From an uncultured Eubacteriales bacterium (GTDB lineage: Bacteria > Bacillota > Clostridia > Oscillospirales > Acutalibacteraceae), in contig CAOUJG010000004.1 in NCBI GenBank assembly GCA_948537335.1, positions 28,311 through 92,310 of the forward strand: a stretch of 64,000 nt of DNA. Direction: 5' to 3'. A program made the translations under genes and the position numbers. A model generated the notes under the pieces. It did not search any database, was not told the origin of the DNA, and was given only the letters and a program-made list of their open reading frames with translations. Shown one piece after another: positions 7,811 through 17,114 of the stretch; within the stretch, counting starts at the first letter, position 1, and the number at the start of each line of letters is the position of its first letter.

Positions 7811-10555
7811 ATGAATTTTTTAAAGGCACTTTTTGGTAATTATAGTAAAAGAGAAGTTAAACGCGTTAAACCCCTTTGCAATGCGGTTATCGCTCTTGAA
7901 GACACTTACCGAAAAATGAGCGATGAGGAACTTAAGGGGCAAACTCAGGTTCTTCGTGAGAAACTTAAGAATGGCTCTACTTTAGACGACATTTTGCCGG
8001 AAGCTTTTGCGGTTTGCCGCGAGGCCTCTACTCGTGTTTTGGGCATGACGCACTTTCCGGTGCAGATTATCGGCGGAATCATCCTTCATCAGGGCAGAAT
8101 CAGCGAGATGCGGACTGGTGAAGGTAAGACTTTGGTAGAGACTTTGCCCGCTTACCTGAATGCGCTCGAGGGCAAGGGGGTTCACATTGTTACTGTTAAC
8201 GATTACCTTGCTCGGCGTGACTCTGAGCTTATGGGCAAGGTGTTTAGATTTTTGGGGCTTACTGTCGGGCTTTTGAGTCAGGACATGGAGAACGAAGATC
8301 GTCAGAAGGCCTATGCTGCGGATATTACCTACTGCACGAACAACGAGCTCGGCTTTGACTATCTGCGCGACAATATGGCCACTTACAAGGAGAATCGCGT
8401 TCAGCGTGGCCACAACTTCGCCATCGTTGACGAGGTTGACTCTATTTTGATCGACGAAGCTCGGACTCCGCTTATTATCTCGGGTCCTGGCGATAAATCC
8501 ACGGAGCTATATAATGTTGTGGATAAATTTGCTAAAACCCTCCAGATGGTTAAAGTGGCCGAGACTGACTCGAAGGAGGACACCGACGAGCTCTATGAAG
8601 AGGCCGACTACATTGTGGACGAAAAAGCAAAGACCGCCACTCTCACCCAGAACGGCGTGAGAAAGGCAGAAGAGTACTTCCATATTGACAATCTGACCGA
8701 TGCCGACAACATCAACTTGCAGCATCACATCAACCAGGCGATTCGCGCGCATGGCGTCATGATTAAGGACATTGACTACGTTGTTAAAAACGGCGAGGTT
8801 CTCATTGTTGACGAATTCACGGGGCGCATCATGAACGGACGTCGCTACAACGAGGGCCTGCACCAGGCTATTGAGGCCAAGGAGAACGTTAAGGTTGAGC
8901 GCGAGTCGAAGACTTTGGCTTCGGTTACTTTTCAGAATTATTTCCGGCTTTATGACAAGCTCTCGGGCATGACCGGTACTGGTATGACCGAGGAAGAGGA
9001 GTTTCGCGAGATTTACAAGCTCGACGTTGTTGAGATTCCCACTAACAAACCGGTTATCCGAAAAGACTTGCCCGATGTTGTCTACAAGACGGAAAATGGC
9101 AAGTTTAACGCCGTTATTGAGGACATTTTGAAGTACCACGAAAAGGGCCAACCTGTTCTGGTCGGTACCGTTTCTATCGATAAATCCGAGCGTTTGAGCG
9201 ATCTTTTAAAGAAGAATGGCATCAAACATACCGTTTTGAACGCTAAGTATCACGAAAAAGAAGCTGAGATCGTTGCGCAAGCCGGTAAGAAGGGCGCTGT
9301 GACCATTGCTACAAACATGGCTGGCCGCGGAACTGACATCAGCCTCGGCGGAAACGCAGAGTACTTGGCAAAGGCCGAGATGCGTCGTATGCAGATAAGC
9401 GAGGAAGTCATTAGTGAGGCAAGCGGGTTTGCTGACACCGACGACGAGCGTATTCTGGAGGCTCGCGAGACCTTCAATAAGCTTTTGGCCAAATACAAGG
9501 CGGAAATCAAGGAGCCTAAGGAAGAAGTCTTGGCACTTGGCGGCTTGGTTATCATTGGTACCGAGCGGCATGAGACTCGACGTATTGACAATCAGCTGCG
9601 TGGTCGTGCTGGACGTCAGGGCGACCCGGGTGAAACTCGGTTTTATCTCTCTCTTGAGGACGACTTGATGCGTCTCTTCGGCGGCGATCGTTTGAAGTCC
9701 TGGATGGATAAGCTCAACGTTGGCGAGGATGAGCCGATTCACAGCCGGATGGTCACCAACGCGATTGAGAGTGCTCAGCGCAAGGTTGAGGGCCGCGACT
9801 TTGGAACCCGTAAGAGCGTGCTTCAATACGACGACGTTATGGATAGGCAGCGCCAGATCATCTATGATCAGCGGAACAAGGTTCTCGATGGCGACGACAT
9901 CCGCGCTCAAATTGTGAAGATGATCGGACAATCTATCGAAAAGACCGTTTCTCGCTACTTGCCGACTTCTAAGCACGATGAGTCCTGGAATTTTGTGGGC
10001 TTGCGCGATTTCTACTTGGGCTGGCTGATTAATGAGGACGAGTTGGATTATTCTGACGCCGAGTTGAAGCAGCTTAAGTCAGAGGATATTGTTAAAACTC
10101 TGACGGAAAAAGCTCTTTCGATCTACGAAGAGCGCGAAAAAGCTTTTGGTGAGGATATGGCCCGTGAGATCGAGCGTGTTGTGCTTTTGAAAAATGTTGA
10201 CAACTACTGGATGAATCACATTGACGCGATGGAAGAGCTAAAACGCGGAATCCGCCTCAGAGCCTATGCTCAGCGTGACCCGGTTGTTGAGTATCGTCTT
10301 GAAGGCTTCGATATGTTCGACGAGATGATCGATGCTATCCGCGACGACACCGTTAAGATCTTGCTAACGTTTACTCTACCGAATAGCAATAAGCCTCCTG
10401 AACGTCACGACAACAACGCACCTTCGACTTCCTCGGGCGACGGCTATGCGCCAGAAATTAAGACCGTTAGAAATACAGATAAAGTCGGTAGGAATGATCC
10501 TTGCCCATGCGGCTCCGGGAAAAAATACAAAAAATGTTGTGGAGCTACCGAATAA
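7811..10555 (+). CDS. secA: Preprotein translocase subunit SecA
   Basis: A 914-residue SecA, the ATPase motor that drives unfolded preproteins through SecYEG. I start at the ATG at 7811, preceded by AGAAGGTGA; it gives the usual [15 protein letters not shown] opening. Walker A (MRTGEGKTL) is near residue 100, the DEAD-like [13 protein letters not shown] near 208, the helicase motif [10 protein letters not shown] near 500, and [13 protein letters not shown] near 595. The C-terminus ends in the zinc-binding SEC-C motif, [13 protein letters not shown], which binds SecB or membrane in other bacteria. Length and motifs are normal for the family. It stands alone and is followed by a strong terminator. 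Confidence 0.98.
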   Translation: MNFLKALFGNYSKREVKRVKPLCNAVIALEDTYRKMSDEELKGQTQVLREKLKNGSTLDDILPEAFAVCREASTRVLGMTHFPVQIIGGIILHQGRISEMRTGEGKTLVETLPAYLNALEGKGVHIVTVNDYLARRDSELMGKVFRFLGLTVGLLSQDMENEDRQKAYAADITYCTNNELGFDYLRDNMATYKENRVQRGHNFAIVDEVDSILIDEARTPLIISGPGDKSTELYNVVDKFAKTLQMVKVAETDSKEDTDELYEEADYIVDEKAKTATLTQNGVRKAEEYFHIDNLTDADNINLQHHINQAIRAHGVMIKDIDYVVKNGEVLIVDEFTGRIMNGRRYNEGLHQAIEAKENVKVERESKTLASVTFQNYFRLYDKLSGMTGTGMTEEEEFREIYKLDVVEIPTNKPVIRKDLPDVVYKTENGKFNAVIEDILKYHEKGQPVLVGTVSIDKSERLSDLLKKNGIKHTVLNAKYHEKEAEIVAQAGKKGAVTIATNMAGRGTDISLGGNAEYLAKAEMRRMQISEEVISEASGFADTDDERILEARETFNKLLAKYKAEIKEPKEEVLALGGLVIIGTERHETRRIDNQLRGRAGRQGDPGETRFYLSLEDDLMRLFGGDRLKSWMDKLNVGEDEPIHSRMVTNAIESAQRKVEGRDFGTRKSVLQYDDVMDRQRQIIYDQRNKVLDGDDIRAQIVKMIGQSIEKTVSRYLPTSKHDESWNFVGLRDFYLGWLINEDELDYSDAELKQLKSEDIVKTLTEKALSIYEEREKAFGEDMAREIERVVLLKNVDNYWMNHIDAMEELKRGIRLRAYAQRDPVVEYRLEGFDMFDEMIDAIRDDTVKILLTFTLPNSNKPPERHDNNAPSTSSGDGYAPEIKTVRNTDKVGRNDPCPCGSGKKYKKCCGATE

Positions 10556-10572
10556 AAAACAGCAAAGAAAAA

Positions 10573-10608
10573 GCGTCGAGTTAAAAACTCGGCGCTATAT
10601 TTTTTTCT
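10573..10608 (+). terminator. Intrinsic terminator, probably bidirectional
   Basis: A ten-pair stem, GCGTCGAGTT with AACTCGGCGC (one G-T pair, three-base loop), followed by TATAT and seven T. On the minus strand the same hairpin is followed by TTTTTCTTT. It can therefore end both secA and the converging AAA+ gene. Confidence 0.85.
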
Positions 10609-10616
10609 ATTATACT

Positions 10617-12485
10617 TTAATAAACTGAAGTCTTCTCATCCATGATAGTAGCTATACCATTTTGTAAGTCTGCCTTTGCAATAGTAATATCAGTGAACGT
10701 TTCAACATTTTCACGCTCCATTGCGGATTCAATTGCAATGTCAATAACACGCTTAATATCTGCTCCAGAGAATCCTCTCATCTTATCAACTATATTGTCT
10801 ATATTTTCTCTCACATCGTCAGCTACATTTAAATATTTTAGATAAATATTCATTATTTCTTTTTTATCTTCAGAATTAGGATGTCCAACTTCTACACTTT
10901 GATCAAGCCGGCCAGATCTAATTATTGCTGCATCTAATGCTTCTCTTCTATTAGTTGTTGCAAATATTATAACATTCTCACGTGGAGTTAACTTATCTAT
11001 CTCATTCATCAGCATAACGAGAACTTTGTCGCTTCCTGTGCTAGAGCGTTTTTGTGCTACAGCATCAATTTCATCAACTAAGAAAATAACTGATTCTCCA
11101 CTAATTTGTGCTGCCTTCTTTGCTTGAACAAACATTTCTAATACTTTTCGTTCTCCATTATCTTCCATAACAAAAGATGGAGTTATTGCGAATAATTCTA
11201 ATCCTTCTTCCGCTGCAATAGCCTTTGCAAGGCTAGTTTTTCCTGTTCCTGGAGGTCCATAAAACAAAAGTCCTTTTGACGGAACTATTTTCCCCCCACT
11301 ATTATACCTTTTATATGATTTTATTAATGCTTTCGCTTTATTCTTTGCCTTTTTGTTGCCACCAATTATATCATCAAGCGAAACTTTTCCTTCAGCCAAA
11401 AGTTCTGTCTGTTTTTCCGGGTCTCTTAAGTCCTCTATTTTTCGATCCAGCTCTTCCTTAACCTTTTCCTCTGCCTCTTTTTGTGCTTGCTGCTCTAATA
11501 AAACTTTAACTTTTGAAATAGCTGATTCAAGTTCACTTTTTACAGCGTCTGCACCTTCTAAGTTATCTATTAAATTAATAAGTTCTGGGTGCACACTTAC
11601 AAATATACTATCAAGTTCTGAATAATTTTCATTTTCTTCATCTAAATCCGACAACAAGTTTTGCAAGGTCTCCCTTAGCTCAAATAAGCCTGCTTTAGCT
11701 TCTTCTAACCTTCTCTTTAAGTTCTCTTGCCTTATTGTCTCTTCTTCTGCCAAAACATTTGTTATCTCAGCTTGAAGTTCTCCAAACAACACTTCGATCC
11801 CAGAAACTCTATTCAAATTATTAATTTGATTAATTTTCTTTCTAATTTCTTCCGCCATGGAATTTATGCGATCCATATTCTCGGGGTTTTCAATCTTCTT
11901 GCTTGCATCCCTCAATATAGAATCAAGTTTTTCTTCCAAAGAAACAATTACATTTCTTACTGCTTCCTGTCTTTCTCTTTCTTCTTTCTCCATCTGAAGC
12001 TTTTGTTCTTCTAACTTCCTTCTGTGCTCCTCTTCTTTTTGTTTTTCTTCAAGCTCTGCCTTAAGCTTTTGTTCCTCTATTTGTTTTGCACGTTCTTCTT
12101 CTGCTTTTCTCCGTTCAATTGCTTGTAAATTAATTATCGCCATTATGTCATTATTCAATTTTTTTATTCTTTTTTGTAGATCTATTGCTTTATCATATGT
12201 CCTTTTGTCGTCATCATCCAGATTACTCTTAAGCTCTTGATATTCCATAATATAGTGCTTCACATTCGGGTCATCTAAACCTTTTGCTAACTCCAAGCCA
12301 TCATTTATCAGACTAAAACCCTTTTCATAAGCTAAATCAGTTTCTTCCTCGCTGTGGCTCGGTCCGAACAAACTCCAAGCCGATGCGAGATTTTTCTCTT
12401 CGCTAATGCCTAAAAATCCATTCACCATGCTAAGTGACAATGCTGTCGCTAACACCTTTTTCATTACTCTTTTGTTTTTATCCAT
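10617..12485 (-). CDS. AAA+ ATPase with N-terminal signal sequence and long coiled coil
   Basis: A 622-residue protein read from the ATG at 12485, which has TAGGAGG eight bases upstream. Residues 1-36 look like a Sec signal: basic MDKNKRVMKK, a hydrophobic stretch, then a small-residue site near NLASA. Residues 70-330 are charged helix, with a continuous Glu/Lys/Arg/Gln coiled coil near 120-200. The C-terminal third is an FtsH/proteasomal-type AAA module: Walker A GPPGTGKT (410-417), Walker B VIFLVDEID (466-474), arginine-finger region RSGRLDQ (523-529) and lid. No protease domain follows. By the positive-inside rule the ATPase would lie outside the cytoplasm, which is odd for an ATP-dependent enzyme. 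Base composition is AT-richer than secA. Function unknown. Confidence 0.8.
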   Translation of the reverse strand: MDKNKRVMKKVLATALSLSMVNGFLGISEEKNLASAWSLFGPSHSEEETDLAYEKGFSLINDGLELAKGLDDPNVKHYIMEYQELKSNLDDDDKRTYDKAIDLQKRIKKLNNDIMAIINLQAIERRKAEEERAKQIEEQKLKAELEEKQKEEEHRRKLEEQKLQMEKEERERQEAVRNVIVSLEEKLDSILRDASKKIENPENMDRINSMAEEIRKKINQINNLNRVSGIEVLFGELQAEITNVLAEEETIRQENLKRRLEEAKAGLFELRETLQNLLSDLDEENENYSELDSIFVSVHPELINLIDNLEGADAVKSELESAISKVKVLLEQQAQKEAEEKVKEELDRKIEDLRDPEKQTELLAEGKVSLDDIIGGNKKAKNKAKALIKSYKRYNSGGKIVPSKGLLFYGPPGTGKTSLAKAIAAEEGLELFAITPSFVMEDNGERKVLEMFVQAKKAAQISGESVIFLVDEIDAVAQKRSSTGSDKVLVMLMNEIDKLTPRENVIIFATTNRREALDAAIIRSGRLDQSVEVGHPNSEDKKEIMNIYLKYLNVADDVRENIDNIVDKMRGFSGADIKRVIDIAIESAMERENVETFTDITIAKADLQNGIATIMDEKTSVY

Positions 12486-12519
12486 TTTTATCCTCCTAAA
12501 TAAAAATAAATTTGATATA

Positions 12520-12548
12520 ATTATACCACAAATATTGCATAAAAACAA
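12520..12548 (-). promoter_or_regulatory. Promoter of the secreted-type AAA+ gene
   Basis: On the minus strand TTGTTT (12543-12548), 17 bases, TATAAT (12520-12525). The -10 is perfect and the -35 moderate. Transcription would begin near 12513, giving a short leader of about 28 bases that includes the TAGGAGG ribosome site. The gene therefore seems to be transcribed on its own. Confidence 0.6.
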
Positions 12549-12658
12549 TTGACAAATTAGCACAATATGTCCCAAAATAAAATATTTTTTAGTGTGTTTC
12601 GACATATTTGGCTGCACAACTTGTTGAATTGCCCATACGCAAACTTGCAATGATAGCG

Positions 12659-13516
12659 CTACTTTTTCATGTAAACTAATCCTAATGTATTGGGCCCGCA
12701 ATGCGAAGAAATCGTGCAGCCGGCGTCGGTTATATAGATTTCCTTAAAGATGTTCATTTCTCTTATATATTGGTAAACACTTTCTAAAAGCTCGCGGGAC
12801 TGCAGTGTGTGCGTTATGAAGAGCCGCTCTGGGTTTATCGAATCTACATCTGCAAAACGTTCCTTGGCGTATTGAATCGCCACTTTTTCGAAACTTCCTC
12901 TATACTTTTTGCCTACAGACATCGTTCCACTAGTGTTATCCACCTCTATGCAGGGCTTCAGCTTTAAAATATTCGCTCCCAGGGCCGACAACATCGAGCA
13001 TCTGCCGCCGGCGCACAAAAATTCAAGCGTATCTAAAATAAAGTTTGTCTGCACTTTACCAATCAAATTGCGAACCTCAGCCTGGATCTGCTCTGCTGAC
13101 ATACCTTGCTCTGCCATCTTAGCGGCCTCAATTACAAGGTGGCCCATGCCGGTTGACAAATTTCTCGAGTCTATGGGGTAGACTCCCGGAAGCTCAGCCG
13201 CAGCCGCACAACAGTTCTGGTAGGCACAAGAGATTGCCGAGCTCAAATTTATATGCACCACCTCAAAGCCTTGATCCGTCCACTTTTTGAACTCTTCGTA
13301 ATACTCATTCACGTTGATTGCCGACGTTTTTGGCAGGCATTTTTTCTCGCGATACGTAGAAAAAATATCATTAGAAGACAGATCCAGCCCGTCGAGGTAA
13401 GAACCTCCGTCCATCAAGATATGGAACCGAAAGTACGGAATATCGTACTTCTCCTTTAGCTCGGGCCCTATATCGCAAGAACTGTCCGCGCTCAAGATAA
13501 CTTTTTTCGCACTCAT
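12659..13516 (-). CDS. DegV family fatty-acid-binding protein
   Basis: A 285-residue DegV-family protein, starting at the ATG at 13516 (GGAGTGA upstream; spacing is long). Family members bind a fatty acid between two domains, and in fatty-acid kinase systems (FakB) present it to FakA for phosphorylation. Visible family features are the opening ILSADSSCDIGPEL, the Ser-rich VHINLSSAISCAYQN near 100, the domain-two segment FLCAGGRCSMLSALG near 190 and ITHTLQSRELLE. FakA is not in the window. It stands alone between the AAA+ gene and divergent murD. Confidence 0.88.
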   Translation of the reverse strand: MSAKKVILSADSSCDIGPELKEKYDIPYFRFHILMDGGSYLDGLDLSSNDIFSTYREKKCLPKTSAINVNEYYEEFKKWTDQGFEVVHINLSSAISCAYQNCCAAAAELPGVYPIDSRNLSTGMGHLVIEAAKMAEQGMSAEQIQAEVRNLIGKVQTNFILDTLEFLCAGGRCSMLSALGANILKLKPCIEVDNTSGTMSVGKKYRGSFEKVAIQYAKERFADVDSINPERLFITHTLQSRELLESVYQYIREMNIFKEIYITDAGCTISSHCGPNTLGLVYMKK

Positions 13517-13655
13517 AATATAAAAGTCACTCCGATAAATTATTAAAAATTTTCGATTACAAGTAAAACTGTCCAAAACCATTATAGCAAATTATTTCAA
13601 AAAGCACAAACCATATTTAATCAAGCGGGTTGCGGAGGTTTTGGAGCCGGTCGCG

Positions 13656-13684
13656 TTGATCTTTTTGGCGCAAAAATGTATAAT
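13656..13684 (+). promoter_or_regulatory. Promoter of murD
   Basis: TTGATC (13656-13661), 17 bases, TATAAT (13679-13684). Transcription would begin near 13691, about 30 bases before the GTG start of murD. Confidence 0.6.
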
Positions 13685-13720
13685 GGTGTATGATTAAATA
13701 TAGCTATTGCGGGGGGACGC

Positions 13721-15115
13721 GTGGGTATGCGACAGAGTGTGGACAGATTTTTTGATTATATTGCGGGCAAGAGGGTGGCCTTTTGCGGCGTGGGGCGGAC
13801 TAATTTGCCGCTTATTAAGATGTTTAGTCAGAAGGGAGCTATGGTTACGGCTTGCGATTCTAAGCGGGAGGATCAGATGGCGGACGTGATCAATCAGCTT
13901 GGGGCCTATAATGTTCAGTTTATGCTGGGGCCTGAATACTTGCAAAACCTGGATTTTGACATTATATTTCGTTCGCCGGGGTTAAAATTTTCTACTCCGG
14001 AGCTCGTTGAAGCCCGTCGGCGTGGGAGTGTTGTCACCTCGGAGATGGAAGTTTTTTTTGATCTTTGCCCATGCAAAGTAATCGCCGTTACTGGCAGCGA
14101 CGGCAAAACTACCACCACCACTATAATTTCCGAGATTTTAAAGCAGGACGGCAAAACTGTTCATCTGGGCGGAAACATCGGTACGCCGCTGCTGCCCATC
14201 ATTGAAGACATCCACGAAGACGACGTTGCCGTTGTGGAACTCTCTAGTTTTCAGCTGATTTCTATGCGCAAAAGCCCGGATATCGCCGTGGTTACTAATC
14301 TTTCGCCCAATCATCTAGACGTGCACAAAGACATGGCCGAGTACATCGAGGCTAAGCGGAACATTATTTCCCATCAGAACGCCTTTTCTCGCGCTGTTTT
14401 AAATTTGGATAACGAGGTAACCCGGCAGTTTGGTGCGGATGTTCGTGGTGAGAGATTATTCTTTTCTGCCCAAAATCCTTGCGACAACGGCATTTATCTT
14501 CGTGACGATTTCATCTGCTTTGCCAAAAACGGCGACGCTCAGCCGGTTCTTAATGTGAACGATATTCTTATTCCGGGCGGGCACAATGTGGAAAACTACA
14601 TGGCGGCGATTGGGGCGGTCTTTGGTGATGTTTCGGTCGAGTCCATTAACGCTGTTGCCAAGAATTTTAGCGGTGTTGAGCACAGAATCGAGTTTGTGCG
14701 CGAGGTTGACGGCGTGAAGTATTACAACGATTCGATTGCTTCGAGCCCCACGCGGACTATTTGCGGGACTTTGTCCCTGTTTCCGCAGCGGATTATCTTG
14801 ATCTGCGGCGGCTACGACAAAAAAATCTCGTTTGACGCTATGGGCCCCGTGGTTGCCGATAAAGTCAAGGTTCTCATTTTGCTTGGCCAAACAGCGGGCA
14901 AAATCCGCGATGCTGTGGTTAATTCGCCCAACTTTTCTGCCGACTCGCTTAAAATCGTGCACGCTAAAGATATGCCCGAGGCGGTCAATTTGGCTCGCAG
15001 CAACGCTTCTCCCGGCGACGTCGTCTCGCTTTCTCCTGCCTGCGCCAGCTTCGATCTATATGAAAATTTTATGCAACGTGGCGCTCATTTTAAAGATATA
15101 GTTAATAATATTTAG
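13721..15115 (+). CDS. murD: UDP-N-acetylmuramoyl-L-alanine:D-glutamate ligase
   Basis: MurD adds D-glutamate to UDP-MurNAc-L-Ala in cytoplasmic peptidoglycan precursor synthesis. The start is GTG at 13721 behind GGGGGG; an ATG at 13727 is also possible. The 464-residue length is normal. The N-terminal Rossmann domain shows GKRVAFCGVGRTN, the central ATP site is VTGSDGKTTTTT near 127, followed by LGGNIGTPL, VELSSFQL and the Mur-ligase C-terminal domain with YNDSIASSPTRT. No other mur gene is adjacent, so it is outside the usual division and cell wall cluster. Confidence 0.95.
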   Translation: MGMRQSVDRFFDYIAGKRVAFCGVGRTNLPLIKMFSQKGAMVTACDSKREDQMADVINQLGAYNVQFMLGPEYLQNLDFDIIFRSPGLKFSTPELVEARRRGSVVTSEMEVFFDLCPCKVIAVTGSDGKTTTTTIISEILKQDGKTVHLGGNIGTPLLPIIEDIHEDDVAVVELSSFQLISMRKSPDIAVVTNLSPNHLDVHKDMAEYIEAKRNIISHQNAFSRAVLNLDNEVTRQFGADVRGERLFFSAQNPCDNGIYLRDDFICFAKNGDAQPVLNVNDILIPGGHNVENYMAAIGAVFGDVSVESINAVAKNFSGVEHRIEFVREVDGVKYYNDSIASSPTRTICGTLSLFPQRIILICGGYDKKISFDAMGPVVADKVKVLILLGQTAGKIRDAVVNSPNFSADSLKIVHAKDMPEAVNLARSNASPGDVVSLSPACASFDLYENFMQRGAHFKDIVNNI

Positions 15116-15205
15116 ATATTTTGTGAATAATTTTTATAATTTGCATCACAATAATTTTAAACATTTATATTTACTGTAAACTATAATTTATTTTTCACAA
15201 ATCTC

Positions 15206-15234
15206 TTGACTATTTTATAATTTTTGTGTATAAT
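15206..15234 (+). promoter_or_regulatory. Strong promoter of the orphan NHLP precursor
   Basis: TTGACT (15206-15211), exactly 17 bases, TATAAT (15229-15234). Start of transcription near 15241, 40 bases before the ATG. With the terminator at 15617 this makes the precursor a one-gene transcription unit. Confidence 0.75.
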
Positions 15235-15281
15235 TTAATTGTAGAAGATTATTTCAAAAAGATTAAAAGGGGGCTTTTACC

Positions 15282-15572
15282 ATGGATTTACAGGAATTTA
15301 AATCTAAAAACCCGGAGTTTGTTAAGAAGGCGCGCGAATGTAAGGACACTTTTGAGTTTACAAAATTGGCCGAGGCTTACGGAATCAAGCTGGGTGCCGA
15401 TGCTTTTGATAAAGCCTATGCTCTGTTTTGCCAGCCAGACGGCGGTAACGCCAATGGAGAGCTTTCAGACGAGATGCTCGAAAATGCTGCCGGTGGCGTC
15501 AGCGCTACCTTTAATGCGGAATCATTCGGTTTTGGCGGGCCCAAAGATACGACTATAATTAGCTTTAACTAA
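15282..15572 (+). CDS. Orphan Nif11/NHLP-type leader precursor, 24-residue core
   Basis: A 96-residue precursor with AAAGGGGG nine bases before its ATG. The helical leader (1-72, two Cys at 20 and 50) ends ELSDEMLENAAGG, closely matching the double-glycine sites of the precursors at 183 and 517. The predicted core, residues 73-96, has no Cys, two Thr-rich stretches (SATF and DTTIIS) and a Gly-rich centre FGFGGPKD. Its own promoter and terminator isolate it between murD and trpS, 8 kb from the export genes. I infer it uses the same C39/NHLM exporter in trans. The leader motif is seen; the export route is inference. Confidence 0.8.
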   Translation: MDLQEFKSKNPEFVKKARECKDTFEFTKLAEAYGIKLGADAFDKAYALFCQPDGGNANGELSDEMLENAAGGVSATFNAESFGFGGPKDTTIISFN

Positions 15573-15616
15573 ATTGTAAAATTTTTGAAAATCATAAAAT
15601 ATGTAGGCAGAATCGC

Positions 15617-15660
15617 AAAACCCCCGGTTACAAAAGCTGTAATCGAGGGTTTTATTTTTT
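15617..15660 (+). terminator. Intrinsic terminator after the orphan precursor
   Basis: A 15-position stem, AAAACCCCCGGTTAC (15617-15631) with GTAATCGAGGGTTTT (15639-15653), is mostly paired around the loop AAAAGCT and is followed by ATTTTTT. Orientation suits the plus-strand precursor; the minus side lacks a T-run. Confidence 0.8.
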
Positions 15661-15694
15661 CGCCAATTGCCGGCGATCTATATGTCACGGTCGT

Positions 15695-16693
15695 TTACTG
15701 GACGAAACCAATTTTTTTCATTACTTCATTTAACGTTCTGTTCGAGATTTCTAACGCCTCTTTGGCGCCCTTTTTGTAGCATTTTTCTAAATATTCCTTA
15801 TCTTTTATAAGCTCATCAAACCTGCTCTGAACCGGGGCAAATTTATCCGCGATGCACTCCCCGATGGCCTCTTTAAACTTGCCATAGCCCACACCGTCAA
15901 ACTCCTTCTCGATCTCCTCAAAGCTCTTACCCGTCGCGCATGAATAAATCGTCATCAAATTGCTTATTCCTGGCTTTGCCTTGCCGTCATACCGCACGCA
16001 CGATTCCGAGTCCGTCACAGCGCGCTTGAACTTCTTAATAACCTCGTCTTTGCTGTCCAGAATGGCCACCCAGGAGCTCAGGTTTTCGTCAGACTTCGAC
16101 ATTTTTCTGCCAGGGTCCTGCAAAGACATTATCTTGGAGCCGTTTTTAGGGATATACGCTTCGGTTATCTTGAAGGTCTCGCCGTACAAAAAATTAAACC
16201 GTTCCGCCACCGTGCGAGTTAACTCCAGATGCTGTTTCTGATCTAGCCCGATGGGCACCATGTCTACCTGATACAGCAATATATCTGCAACCATCAACAC
16301 CGGATACGCGAACAATCCGCAATTTATGTTATCCGAATGCTTTGTAGACTTATCCTTAAACTGCGTCATCCGCGACAGCTCGCCAAACTGAGTATAGCAA
16401 TCCAGAATCCACGCCAACTGCGAATGCGTATTTACCTGACTTTGTATAAAAAATAAGCTCTTCTCCGCGTCAATTCCGCAAGCCAACAGCAGTGCGTAGG
16501 CTTCTAACGTATTCTTCTTCAAATTCTCTGGCCGCTGAAACACCGTTATAGCGTGCAAATCCGCCAACGCAAACATACAATTATAGTCGTCTTGCAGCTC
16601 TACCCAATTTTTTATCGCGCCAAAATAGTTCCCAATAGTGATTATCCCGCTGGGCTGGATGGCGCTAAATAACGTTTTTGCGGACTCTTCCAT
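15695..16693 (-). CDS. trpS: Tryptophan--tRNA ligase
   Basis: A 332-residue class Ic aminoacyl-tRNA synthetase charging tRNA-Trp. The HIGH-like signature appears as ITIGNYFGA near residue 20 and KMSKSDEN near 200; between them are DLHAITVFQ and the tryptophan-pocket region. AAGGAGG lies just upstream of the ATG. The C-terminal helical anticodon-binding part is complete. It is a single-gene unit. I looked upstream for a T-box leader, common for this gene in Firmicutes, and saw no conserved T-box sequence. Confidence 0.96.
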   Translation of the reverse strand: MEESAKTLFSAIQPSGIITIGNYFGAIKNWVELQDDYNCMFALADLHAITVFQRPENLKKNTLEAYALLLACGIDAEKSLFFIQSQVNTHSQLAWILDCYTQFGELSRMTQFKDKSTKHSDNINCGLFAYPVLMVADILLYQVDMVPIGLDQKQHLELTRTVAERFNFLYGETFKITEAYIPKNGSKIMSLQDPGRKMSKSDENLSSWVAILDSKDEVIKKFKRAVTDSESCVRYDGKAKPGISNLMTIYSCATGKSFEEIEKEFDGVGYGKFKEAIGECIADKFAPVQSRFDELIKDKEYLEKCYKKGAKEALEISNRTLNEVMKKIGFVQ

Positions 16694-17114
16694 AAAATTC
16701 CTCCTTTTTTATTCACACTTAAAAAGAAGTTTTCCTCAAATCAAAACTCGAACTCGGTATACTCAACACAAACGCCGCCATTGCCACTCAAATGAACCGC
16801 CAAATTTCGCCTAATCCAAATCGCTCAAATTATTAAATATATAAATGTTAAACATCGATAAATATTCTATAATTAATGCTAAAATTTTGTCTAAATGATG
16901 AATTAAATTTCAAATAAAAATTTTTCGATCGTCAAAAGGCAGGTCAAAACTTAATTAGTATGATATCATTATTTTGCCTTTTTTACAAGAATTTTGTATA
17001 AAAATTTTAACCAGTTTTTTACATTTATGGTTTGGCGCCCGCCGTAGGGCTCTTTTGACATCCTCGAGGTTCTGTTATATCATTTATACAAATAATACAT
17101 AACGTAGTCTGTGA
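16694..17114. other. Divergent spacer between trpS and folC
   Basis: About 420 bases, AT-rich from 16820 on. On the plus strand it holds the folC promoter. Near 16961 there is a ten-base perfect palindrome, ATGATATCAT, in AT-rich sequence, which could be an operator but is too short to call. No T-box motif, tRNA or small gene is evident. Confidence 0.5.
17055..17083 (+). promoter_or_regulatory. Promoter of folC
   Basis: TTGACA (17055-17060), 17 bases, TATCAT (17078-17083). The -35 is perfect and the -10 matches five of six. Transcription would begin near 17090, shortly before the GTG start, so the untranslated leader is short. Confidence 0.65.

Noticed and set aside
8507..9976. Long open frames antisense to secA
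   Set aside because: Shadow frames created by codon bias in secA; no start signals and no family resemblance.
16694..17114. T-box riboswitch upstream of trpS
   Set aside because: I searched the minus strand for the T-box core and antiterminator and saw neither; only the palindrome ATGATATCAT is present.
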